Shown here in pieces: positions 26,315-35,078 of a DNA stretch of 64,000 nt. The DNA comes from Thalassospira alkalitolerans. GTDB lineage: Bacteria; Pseudomonadota; Alphaproteobacteria; Rhodospirillales; Thalassospiraceae. The position numbers and the translations under genes are program-made. The DNA is taken from the NCBI RefSeq assembly GCF_002115745.1, contig NZ_JFKB01000004.1:248001-312000 (forward strand), given 5' to 3'. Within the stretch, counting starts at the first letter, position 1. Each line of letters begins with the position of its first letter. The notes under the pieces are model-generated. The model made no database searches, was not told the DNA's origin, and saw nothing but the letters and a program-made list of their open reading frames with translations.

Positions 26315-26374
26315 TAATTATCAGCGGGGTGTCGGTATTGGCACCCCGTACCCACGAATGATCGGAACCACCTT

Positions 26375-27259
26375 ATGCAGCCCGCTGCCGATATCATCAG
26401 TCTTCTGCGTCGCCGTGCCGGGTCTTTTCCCGCGCGCGAACAACTGGTTGCTGATTATATTCAGGATCATCTGGAAGACGTCACCACCATTGCATTGTCC
26501 GATCTTGCCGCCAAAGTCGGCGTCAGCGAACCGACTGTCATCCGGTTTTGCCGGACCCTTGGTTGTGACGGATTTCGCGATTTCAAAATCCGTCTGGCAC
26601 AGAACCTTGCGGTCAGCATGCAATATCTGGCCCCTGATGATCTGGCCGATGATACAACCGCTGCCGATGTTCTAAGCAACCATGTGCTTGGTGTGATCGT
26701 CGATAACCTGCGTTTGCTGCGTGAACAGCTTTCAAGCGCTGAAATCGACAAGGCTGCCGATATTCTGGCCAAAGCCCGTCAGGTTGCTTTTTTCGGGGTT
26801 GGTGGTGGCTCGACCACGGTGGCATTTGATGCGGCAAACCGTTTTTTCCGGCTGGGTATCCCGGCACAGGCCCAAAGCGATGGCTATTTGCAACGCATGC
26901 TGGCCTCGACCTTTGGCGAGGATGATGTGATTTTCGCCATCTCCACCAGCGGCCGCCCGACCGAACTGATCCACAGTGCCGCCATTGCCCGCCAATACGG
27001 TGCCAAGGTCATATCCCTGACCCATCCGCAAAGCCCGCTTGCCGCCGAAAGCGATCTGGTGATCGGGATCGATATGCCCGAAAACCCCGATATCTATAAA
27101 CCGACGGCCACCCGCCACGTCTTTCTGGCGACCATCGATATCATTGCAACTGCGGTTGCGCGCCGCACACCCGAGCGGGCGTTGGAAAAACTGCGCCGGA
27201 TCAGGTCGTCCTTGTTAACACTTAATCTGCCAACCGGACGCCAACCGATTGGCGACTGA
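26375..27259 (+). CDS. RpiR-family transcriptional regulator
   Basis: Regulator of 294 residues with an N-terminal RpiR helix-turn-helix (about 1-78; LAAKVGVSEPTVIRFCRTLG is the recognition part) and a SIS sugar-isomerase-like domain (about 110-260; VAFFGVGGGSTTVAFDAANR and AISTSGRPTELIHSAAIARQ are the phosphosugar-binding loops). RpiR proteins sense phosphorylated metabolites and bind inverted repeats. The three TGTAG-type repeats at 25751-25869 are the obvious target. A small stem (26325-26330/26342-26347) lies just upstream of the gene. It likely controls both divergent units. Confidence 0.87.
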   Translation: MQPAADIISLLRRRAGSFPAREQLVADYIQDHLEDVTTIALSDLAAKVGVSEPTVIRFCRTLGCDGFRDFKIRLAQNLAVSMQYLAPDDLADDTTAADVLSNHVLGVIVDNLRLLREQLSSAEIDKAADILAKARQVAFFGVGGGSTTVAFDAANRFFRLGIPAQAQSDGYLQRMLASTFGEDDVIFAISTSGRPTELIHSAAIARQYGAKVISLTHPQSPLAAESDLVIGIDMPENPDIYKPTATRHVFLATIDIIATAVARRTPERALEKLRRIRSSLLTLNLPTGRQPIGD

Positions 27260-27334
27260 TCGCCCGGATTGCCCAACGAACAGAGCAGCCCCCAGCCCCA
27301 TCACCCTCCCGTCCCCATCCCTATCGAGGCCCCA

Positions 27335-28366
27335 ATGACCCGTACTGCTTTTATCGGCGAATGCATGATCGAACTTGCCGGAACAACACCTGGCAGCATC
27401 TTTGGGGCCGCCAATCTGGGATTTGCCGGTGATACGCTAAATGCAGCAACCTATATGGCGCGCACATCGCGACTGCTTGCCGCCCCATCAACTAGCGACA
27501 ATGGCGACAACAACGACGCCAACGGCGATACCCGTGTTTCCTATATCACCGCACTGGGGAGTGATCCCTATAGCGACGCCATGATTGCCGCATGGCAGGA
27601 TGACGATATCGATACCGGCCTTGTGCGCCGGATCGATGGCGCCCTGCCCGGTCTTTATGCCATTCAAACCGATGATACAGGCGAACGCAGCTTTTCATAC
27701 TGGCGCAACAACGCCGCCGCCAAACAGATGCTGCAAGGCGGCCATGATGCCACATTGCGCCACGCCCTTGCCGGTTTTGATTGCCTGTATCTTTCGGGGA
27801 TCACCTTGGCGATCCTTTCCGAACAGGATCGTAAAACCCTGATCGACATCACCACACGCTTTGCCGATCAGGGGGGCAAGGTGTGCTTTGATACCAATCA
27901 TCGCCCGCGCCTTTGGCCTGATCAGGATCGCGCCATTGCAAGCTACCAAGCAATTGCCCCCCATTGCGATACGGTTCTGCCAACATTTGATGATGACAGC
28001 GCGCTGTTTGGCGATACGACGCCAAGTGCAACCGCCCAACGCTGGCACGCGCTGGGCGCACGCGAAGTCGTTGTTAAGTGCGGCGGTGAACCAACATTCT
28101 TTTCTGTCCGCGATGGCGAGGGCGATGGCGAGGGGAAGGGTAATAACAATACCTTCCGCACCGGCACCGTAACGCCCCCCAAAGTCACCGATATTGTCGA
28201 TACAACATCGGCGGGCGATTCCTTTAACGGGTCTTATCTGGCCGCGCGCCAAACCGGCCATGATGTTGCCGGTGCGATTGCGATTGCGCAAAAAGTCGCC
28301 GCGCGCGTAATTTCACGGCGCGGCGCATTGGTCGATATCAACGACCTTGATCTTATTGGGCTTTAA
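27335..28366 (+). CDS. PfkB-family sugar kinase, 2-keto-3-deoxygluconate-kinase-like
   Basis: Ribokinase-fold kinase of 343 residues. The N-terminal GEC-E motif (TAFIGECMIEL), substrate-region GFAGDTLNAATYMAR and the catalytic ATP site DTTSAGDSFNGSY (catalytic aspartate in SAGD) are intact; overall it is nearest KdgK. Two low-complexity Asn/Asp/Gly stretches (about residues 53-66 and 261-271) are extra compared with the family and look like expanded loops. The ATG at 27335 fits the family start. Its partnership with RpiR suggests its product or substrate is the effector. It ends 6 bases before the convergent tamB stop. Confidence 0.8.
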   Translation: MTRTAFIGECMIELAGTTPGSIFGAANLGFAGDTLNAATYMARTSRLLAAPSTSDNGDNNDANGDTRVSYITALGSDPYSDAMIAAWQDDDIDTGLVRRIDGALPGLYAIQTDDTGERSFSYWRNNAAAKQMLQGGHDATLRHALAGFDCLYLSGITLAILSEQDRKTLIDITTRFADQGGKVCFDTNHRPRLWPDQDRAIASYQAIAPHCDTVLPTFDDDSALFGDTTPSATAQRWHALGAREVVVKCGGEPTFFSVRDGEGDGEGKGNNNTFRTGTVTPPKVTDIVDTTSAGDSFNGSYLAARQTGHDVAGAIAIAQKVAARVISRRGALVDINDLDLIGL

Positions 28367-28372
28367 ACCCGA

Positions 28373-31300
28373 TCAGTAATCCAGCCGGAACTGAACACCG
28401 GCCTTGCTGTCAATCTCGGTGGTTTCGCTGGTGACGCTGATATTTGGCGTCAATTCAATCTCGACCTCGACCCCGCTTGATCCCGGCGTGGTCCCGGTTT
28501 TGGTGCCAACATAGACCCCCTCCGTCAGGTATTTGCCAACTTTGACATTCGGCCCGTCATCACCGCCGCCCACCTGCAACACATCCGCGCCGATAAAACG
28601 GCGGATCGTTCCGACAATGTCAAAACCACCACCCCCACCGGACAATTCATTAACCGCACTGGCAAGCTGAACCGCTTCAATTGCGCTCAGACTGCCTTGC
28701 GATTTGCCAAACAGGACCTGCGACAAAATTTCGTCTTCTGGCAAGGACGGATCGGATGACAATACCAGTTCCGGGTCGCTGGCCGGGCCACTGAACCCCG
28801 CCGTCACGGTCAGATCGGTGGTGGTATAAACCCCTTCGATATCCAGCAACGGATCGGGCGGCGTCGCGCCTGAAAACGTAATTTTGGAATCCTTGATCAC
28901 GAATGTCTTGCCAATGATATCCAATTGCCCGCGAAGCGCCTGCAACTGGCCAACAATAATCGGCTCGGCGGTGGTGCCGGTGATATCAAGCGTGCCGCCC
29001 CATTCGGAATCAAGCCCCCGTCCACGCACAAATAGCCGCCCGGGGATATTGACCGTCACATCAAGATTGCCGACAAATCCCGATGCCTTCTTTTTCTTTT
29101 CGGCATCCGCGCGCTGTTGTGCATCGTCAAGGTTTTGCACATCAAGGGCCGGAACCGATACCGGCAGGGCAAGCGTCAAATCCACTTCACCCCGGCGCAC
29201 AACAACATCACTTTTGATATCGGCGGTTCGTTCGGTCCCGGTGACAGATGTTTCAACATCGGCCCAGAATTGCAGCTCGTCCTTGCGCGACAGGGCCGCA
29301 TTATCGACCTTAAAATCAGCCTTGTAACGCACCAGCGGATCACCATCCATGACGACCTCGGCTGACCCATTGATTTTGCCATTGCCGCCATCGGTTGCCG
29401 TGATTTCGGGAATGCGCAAACCATTCTGATCAAAATCACCATTGATCGTGATTTGTTTTAACAAGGTGCCATATTCCAGATGCTCATAAGCGCCATCGGA
29501 AAGGGCCAATGTGCCATTCCAATCAAGCGTCTCAAGCGTCCCTTTGGCAACCACATCAAGCCGAATTTTCCCCGAAAGCACATGATCCGGTGCCGGAACA
29601 TAGGGCCAGAATTGCCCGATTTCGCCGTCAACCTTAACCACCGCATCAATCCGCGCGTTCGGATCAATCGCAAAATCCTGTTTCAAGAACGAAATGCCAA
29701 GCGGCACCGTCCCGCGCGCCTCAAGCACACGGGCATCCGCATTGCCAAGCGTCGCCGTACCGTCAAACTGACCATCGCGCAGGGCGACATCAAGAACCAT
29801 CTCGACCGGTGCCAAATCCTTTGCCGCACTCGACACAATATGATCAATCCCGCCCCGGATCGTCGCCACCGGTAACTGCCCGGATTTTTCACTGAGATCA
29901 GCGGTGATATTCATCGTGCCATCCGCCCCGGCAAGACCAAACATCTCGCCCCATGGGCCAAGGACAAGATCGGCAATCTGCGCATTGGCGTTAAAATCAC
30001 GGCCGGGCTGATGATCAAGCCGTGCGGTCACATTCCCCGCACCGACCTTAACCACGGCATCAAGTTTCTGCCGCCCGGCATCCGTTTGCCTAAATAAAAC
30101 CGGTTTTTGTGCGGCAATGGTCTGGCTGCCGATGGTCGCGTCCAACCGGTCCGCCCGCACCGTAATGCCATCGACAACGCCCACTTCCATCGCCGCATTC
30201 AATTTGATCGGGATATTGCCACGCAACTGACCCGTGGTATCCATCGCAATGCCAATCGCCGATAAATCCCCGGTAATCGCGGTTGTCAGTTGATCAAGCA
30301 CGACCGGCGCATAACGAATATCGCGTCCGTTCAATTTCAAATCAAAACCGGGCTTTTCAAACGCATTTTTGATCGACCCGGAAATTGTCACATCCTTGAT
30401 GGCGGGTTGGTCGGCCCCGCTTTCAGCCGCCAATCGAATGCCTTTAAGCGCGGCCTCAATATCGATCTTCTGCTGGCCCGATTGCGCGCCAAAAATCACG
30501 TCACCCTGTATTGTTCCATTGGTTGTTGGAACCCCGAAATCCGAAAGCATCACGGCATCAAGCTTGCGAATGGATAATGTGCCGCGCATCGGAACGGCGT
30601 AATCCGGCAAGGCCAGCTTGCCCGCCAGATCAATCCGATCCCCGGTCAGGGCGATATTGTCGATATGCACCCCATCGTCGGGCAACACAACATCCGCTGC
30701 CAGATCGTAATGGCGCCCCGCCATTGCAAAACCACCCCGGTTAATCAGCGACAAAACCGCCTGATCGGACCAACGCATTTCGCTTGTGACGGTGACTTTT
30801 TCAAACGTCTGTCCCCCGGCGACAATCGACGGGGTTGCAAGTGTCACCGTGCCGGGCGGGGCCGAAATATCACCATCGAGCGCCACCAAAAGCGTTGCCG
30901 GCGCCATCGAAACACCACTATCTGGCGGCACGGAACCGGACTGAACCATCAGATTAGATTTAACCGACAACCAACTGAATTCATTTGAAATATCAACCTT
31001 CGCCGGACCAGAAACCATGGCGGTCGCAATCTGATCCAAGGTGATCGAAAAATCAAACACCTCGCTGATCGCAAGTTTGCCATCAATGCCCGGCGTCGGG
31101 CCAACAACACGATCAAGATCGTCAATGCCAAAGCCAACCTGCCCGGTTGTCACCGCAACATCACCTGCGCCGCCCGCATCGGGCGACCAGTTCAGATGAC
31201 GGATCGCAACTTGGCCGGTGCCGACAAGATCAAGACCAGAAATCGGCGCAAAGATCGAAAGGTCGCTGACATCGGCAATCAATTCGCCGTCCCTTACCGC

Positions 31301-32788
31301 CATTGCATCATCAATATCAGCAACACCGTTAACCGTAATCCCCGGCGCATCGATCACAATCTTGCCAAGGGCGAATTTGCTGAAATCCGGGGCAATCATC
31401 GCATCAAGCACCACCTGTTGCCCATCGCCCAGCATCGCGGCAAAATCGGCGTCCTGCCATTGATGGGCTGCAAGATCGATACGGCTTTGCACCGCAAATC
31501 CGCGATCATCACCGCGCATATCCGCATCAAGCGCCAGACTGCCAATGCTTGAAACCGGGGTCACAACATCCCGTCCGCGCACCATCACACTGATATCGGG
31601 CATTGCAAGCGCCCCCTTGGCATGCGCCAACAGGTTCAACCGCCCCCAGGATATCGCACCATCGGCCAATACCGATGCCTTTGGGTCAATATCCGCTTCA
31701 AGATCGGCCACCAAAATGCTGTCGGTAAGGTCAATATCGGCCGTTGCCATAACCTGTGCCAGATCAGCCTTGGTGATGTTGGCGCGCGTCAGGGCAAGAC
31801 GATTGGCCCTGGCGTCATAACGCCCGCCAATGCCAAGCGCGATATCGCCGCGCAACGGATCTGGCACTACATTGGCAAGAACCCCCTGTGCCTCCACCAC
31901 CCCATCCAGATTAAACACAAGATCTGACGTGCCAAGCGCAATACCAATATCCCCGCCAAGGGTCACCAGATCACTTGCGGCAAGGTCAATTCGCCCCTGC
32001 CAGTCATTGGCCGGGCCATCACCGGTCAATCGCAATGTCACATCAGGCGCTTCATCCGGGGTTAACCCGGCCAGCGTCATCACCAGTCCTGCACGATCAA
32101 GCTGACCGTCAATTTCCGCTGTTAAACGCTGTTTCTTGCCATCAAAATCAATATCGGCCTTAAGCCGGTCAATGCTGTCATCAAGCGGTTTTAAATCAAC
32201 GGCCAAGGCACCCGAAAGGTTTTTGCGGATTGCCGCCCGCCCCTCAAGGCCATAGGCAAAGCTTTTGCCGCTGGCTGGATCGGAAATGCGAATATGGCCA
32301 AGTGCAAGCTTGCCAAGCTCAATCGCAAGCGGTGGTGCAAAATCACCCGACCCACTGTCATCATCGGTCGGCACTTCATCGTCACCGCCCATCCCCGGCA
32401 GCACGACATCAATTTCGGCACTTTCAATCCGATCAACCCGAAGCACGCCGCCCAAAAGCGCCATCGGAGACCAATCAACCGCCAAGCGGCTGACATCAAC
32501 GGCAAGCCCGTTATCAGGTATCGACAGCGACAAACGATCCAGCGACACCCCGGTCCAAAGACTGCCTTCGATCCGGCCAAGATCAAAATCACCCTCAATC
32601 GCATCGGCCACGGTACTGTTGATCCACGGCGTCATAACGCGCAAAACCGGCCCGGTCGCCGCAATCCCGACGACCAAAATCAGCACACCCAAAAGACCGC
32701 CAAACGCAATAACGCCGCGTATCACCCATTTTGCGATGGGGCGGCGTTTTGGTTTTTGGGGTGATTTTGGGGTGTCAGACGGCGTCAA
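28373..32788 (-). CDS. tamB: TamB-like inner-membrane-anchored translocation/assembly protein
   Basis: Very long protein (1471 residues) of the AsmA/TamB bridge family, which links inner and outer membranes and, with TamA, supports outer-membrane protein assembly and lipid transfer. An N-terminal signal anchor lies at about 21-46 (VIRGVIAFGGLLGVLILVVG). The middle is repetitive beta-strand sequence. The C-terminal DUF490/TamB domain covers about the last 350 residues, ending in the KAGVQFRLDY barrel-like tail. The only start is TTG, and TTGA overlaps the tamA stop, so translation depends on tamA. Confidence 0.88.
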   Translation of the reverse strand: MTPSDTPKSPQKPKRRPIAKWVIRGVIAFGGLLGVLILVVGIAATGPVLRVMTPWINSTVADAIEGDFDLGRIEGSLWTGVSLDRLSLSIPDNGLAVDVSRLAVDWSPMALLGGVLRVDRIESAEIDVVLPGMGGDDEVPTDDDSGSGDFAPPLAIELGKLALGHIRISDPASGKSFAYGLEGRAAIRKNLSGALAVDLKPLDDSIDRLKADIDFDGKKQRLTAEIDGQLDRAGLVMTLAGLTPDEAPDVTLRLTGDGPANDWQGRIDLAASDLVTLGGDIGIALGTSDLVFNLDGVVEAQGVLANVVPDPLRGDIALGIGGRYDARANRLALTRANITKADLAQVMATADIDLTDSILVADLEADIDPKASVLADGAISWGRLNLLAHAKGALAMPDISVMVRGRDVVTPVSSIGSLALDADMRGDDRGFAVQSRIDLAAHQWQDADFAAMLGDGQQVVLDAMIAPDFSKFALGKIVIDAPGITVNGVADIDDAMAVRDGELIADVSDLSIFAPISGLDLVGTGQVAIRHLNWSPDAGGAGDVAVTTGQVGFGIDDLDRVVGPTPGIDGKLAISEVFDFSITLDQIATAMVSGPAKVDISNEFSWLSVKSNLMVQSGSVPPDSGVSMAPATLLVALDGDISAPPGTVTLATPSIVAGGQTFEKVTVTSEMRWSDQAVLSLINRGGFAMAGRHYDLAADVVLPDDGVHIDNIALTGDRIDLAGKLALPDYAVPMRGTLSIRKLDAVMLSDFGVPTTNGTIQGDVIFGAQSGQQKIDIEAALKGIRLAAESGADQPAIKDVTISGSIKNAFEKPGFDLKLNGRDIRYAPVVLDQLTTAITGDLSAIGIAMDTTGQLRGNIPIKLNAAMEVGVVDGITVRADRLDATIGSQTIAAQKPVLFRQTDAGRQKLDAVVKVGAGNVTARLDHQPGRDFNANAQIADLVLGPWGEMFGLAGADGTMNITADLSEKSGQLPVATIRGGIDHIVSSAAKDLAPVEMVLDVALRDGQFDGTATLGNADARVLEARGTVPLGISFLKQDFAIDPNARIDAVVKVDGEIGQFWPYVPAPDHVLSGKIRLDVVAKGTLETLDWNGTLALSDGAYEHLEYGTLLKQITINGDFDQNGLRIPEITATDGGNGKINGSAEVVMDGDPLVRYKADFKVDNAALSRKDELQFWADVETSVTGTERTADIKSDVVVRRGEVDLTLALPVSVPALDVQNLDDAQQRADAEKKKKASGFVGNLDVTVNIPGRLFVRGRGLDSEWGGTLDITGTTAEPIIVGQLQALRGQLDIIGKTFVIKDSKITFSGATPPDPLLDIEGVYTTTDLTVTAGFSGPASDPELVLSSDPSLPEDEILSQVLFGKSQGSLSAIEAVQLASAVNELSGGGGGFDIVGTIRRFIGADVLQVGGGDDGPNVKVGKYLTEGVYVGTKTGTTPGSSGVEVEIELTPNISVTSETTEIDSKAGVQFRLDY

Positions 32789-34824
32789 AATGCTTGTCCA
32801 AGGCTAAGATAAATCTGGAAATCGTCATCAACATTGTCGCGCTTATCAAGCGGGACCGCGACGTCAAAACGAAGCGGTCCGACGGCTGTATAATAGCGTA
32901 ACCCAAGCCCGGCGGCCCATAACAGACCAAGATCATCCGGGTTGCTGGATTCAAAAACATTACCGCCCTCAACAAACGGGACAAGCCCAATGCTTTCGGT
33001 GATGCGCGCCCGGAATTCTGCCCCGACTTCAAGCACCGAACGCCCGCCTTCGGGATCGTTATTTTCATCAAGCGGGCCAACTTTTTGGTATTCATACCCG
33101 CGCACCGAACCACCACCACCGGAATAGAACCGTTTGTTGGCTGGCAATGACGAACGGTCTTCACCAATGATGATCCCGGCCCGGCCCCGCCCGGCAATCA
33201 CATAATCCCCATCGTCATCAAACGCATAATATTGCGACCCATTCAACGAAACCGATGCAAATTGCGCACTTGGCCCACTGATGCTGGTATAGGGCGACAC
33301 GTTAAATTCCAACCGGTTGCCTTCTATCGGATCAAGGGGATTATCCGTGCTGTCACGGCGCAAAATGCCGCGCAAACCGGCAAGATAGAATTGCTCGTTC
33401 GGGGAATCAGCCCCCGTCAAATCCGAATATTCCGCCGTTGGCCCCAATGTGGCCGACCAATATTCAGCAAATTTGCGCTCGACGCCGACAAAACTTTCGA
33501 CCAGTTCCCCGTCATAGGCATCCGTGCTGTAATTCTTGGCTGACCCATTCGAAACAAGGGCTTGGCGCCGACGCAGGAATTGGGGCTTGCGAAATGTTCC
33601 TTCAAGCCCCTGACTTTGATCGGAACCCTCGACACCAAGGCGCAGGCGCTCACCCGCGCCAAACAAATTGCGGTTTTCCCAAAACGCATTTGCCCCCGGC
33701 CCGTCGGCGGTCGAAAAATCAATCCCGCCGCCGATGGTGCTGTGTTTGCGTTCGTTGACTTCGATTTCAATCGGCACTTCGCCGCCCTCGCTAACCGGCC
33801 CAACCGGTTTGACGATCACGCTGTCAAACAAGTTCGATTGCGCCAGGTCGCGGCGTGTAATCTTGATTTCTTCGGGCGAATATTGTTGCCCCGGGCGCCA
33901 GCTACGATACCCGGCGATAAAGTCTTCATCGATTGTTTCGGCCCCTTTGACGGAAACCGCACCGAAATTTGCCTGACGATCCGTGATCAATTCATAGGTC
34001 ACCGAAATGGTTTTTTCGGCTGTATTGGCCATCACCGTGCGCTTGCCTGCTTTAACAAGGGGAAACCCCCGGTCACGCATGAAATCAACCGCGTATTGTT
34101 CACCCAAAATGATCGGTTCTGCCGCAACGCGCTGCCCCAAATGCAATTGGCTTTGCAAAAGTTCGGCATCCGTTGCTTCGCGCTCGACCGTTTCGTCGGG
34201 ATGAATAATCCGAAGCGTCACCTCTGACAAAAGATAGGGGGTGTTGCTTTGCACCTGATAGATCAGTTCCAGCGGATCGGGGCTTTGCACATCGGTGTTA
34301 TTGGTCGCACCATCGGTATTGCTTGCGCCCTGAACCGCATCGTCACCTGCACCATTCCCGGCATCCCCATCTGCCGATGTGACAACATCATCTGTCACAT
34401 CGTCGTCCGGGTCCAATTTACGGATTTCAAACGTCACCTGCCCATCATAAAACCCAAAAGACCGCAGGACGGCTTCAAACCGTTCAACATCGTCCTCGGC
34501 CCGGCGTTCAAGCCCTGCGCGCGATGGCGTCGGGCGGGACTGCAACCGGATGGCCGTGCTGACATTACGCAGCATCGCATCCAGGCGTTCTTCCTGGGGA
34601 TCAAGACCGGCAATCTCGACCGCATAGGGGATGCTGGTTCCCAGCTGATCCTGTGCGACGGCTTCGCTATCATTACCAAAACCAAGCGACAATGGACCAT
34701 CGCCCGAACAGGCGGCCAAAACCGAACTGCCAAGCAGCATCGACACCAACCCGATTCGTGGCATATATAATTTACGGTTGCGGCTGATTGCCTTACCCAA
34801 TGATGAAATCCTCAGTCGCTTCAT
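32785..34824 (-). CDS. tamA: TamA-like outer-membrane beta-barrel protein (Omp85 family)
   Basis: Outer-membrane assembly protein of 679 residues. After the leader come POTRA domains (about 85-375) and a 16-strand-type barrel (about 380-679) ending GQAF with C-terminal phenylalanine. The conserved loop motif GGGGSVRGYEYQ is near 583-594. Two oddities: the leader ends VLAACSG, a lipobox, giving a possible lipid-modified Cys39; and an Asp/Asn/Gly-rich, low-complexity stretch of about 45 residues (around 141-190) interrupts the POTRA region. The gene is followed directly by tamB with overlapping codons. Confidence 0.88.
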   Translation of the reverse strand: MKRLRISSLGKAISRNRKLYMPRIGLVSMLLGSSVLAACSGDGPLSLGFGNDSEAVAQDQLGTSIPYAVEIAGLDPQEERLDAMLRNVSTAIRLQSRPTPSRAGLERRAEDDVERFEAVLRSFGFYDGQVTFEIRKLDPDDDVTDDVVTSADGDAGNGAGDDAVQGASNTDGATNNTDVQSPDPLELIYQVQSNTPYLLSEVTLRIIHPDETVEREATDAELLQSQLHLGQRVAAEPIILGEQYAVDFMRDRGFPLVKAGKRTVMANTAEKTISVTYELITDRQANFGAVSVKGAETIDEDFIAGYRSWRPGQQYSPEEIKITRRDLAQSNLFDSVIVKPVGPVSEGGEVPIEIEVNERKHSTIGGGIDFSTADGPGANAFWENRNLFGAGERLRLGVEGSDQSQGLEGTFRKPQFLRRRQALVSNGSAKNYSTDAYDGELVESFVGVERKFAEYWSATLGPTAEYSDLTGADSPNEQFYLAGLRGILRRDSTDNPLDPIEGNRLEFNVSPYTSISGPSAQFASVSLNGSQYYAFDDDGDYVIAGRGRAGIIIGEDRSSLPANKRFYSGGGGSVRGYEYQKVGPLDENNDPEGGRSVLEVGAEFRARITESIGLVPFVEGGNVFESSNPDDLGLLWAAGLGLRYYTAVGPLRFDVAVPLDKRDNVDDDFQIYLSLGQAF

Positions 34825-35078
34825 TCTGTCCTGATCTTATTGTAACGCTTTACCTATGCCAAAGGTGTGTCACAAATTCTTTTATAATTTTTAGGCTCTT
34901 GCCAATCATCTAGCATATTTTCATTCTGTATCCGGGTCGAGTGCCCCAAGGCTCAAAGCGCATGAAAAAATGGCATGGCTATGATCTGTAATCGCACTTG
35001 CCAGAAAAATGTGTTGCGCGTACTGGAAGTTAAAAGCAACAAGTTTGCCACAGCCACCCAACTGCCGGAGGCCCCGAC

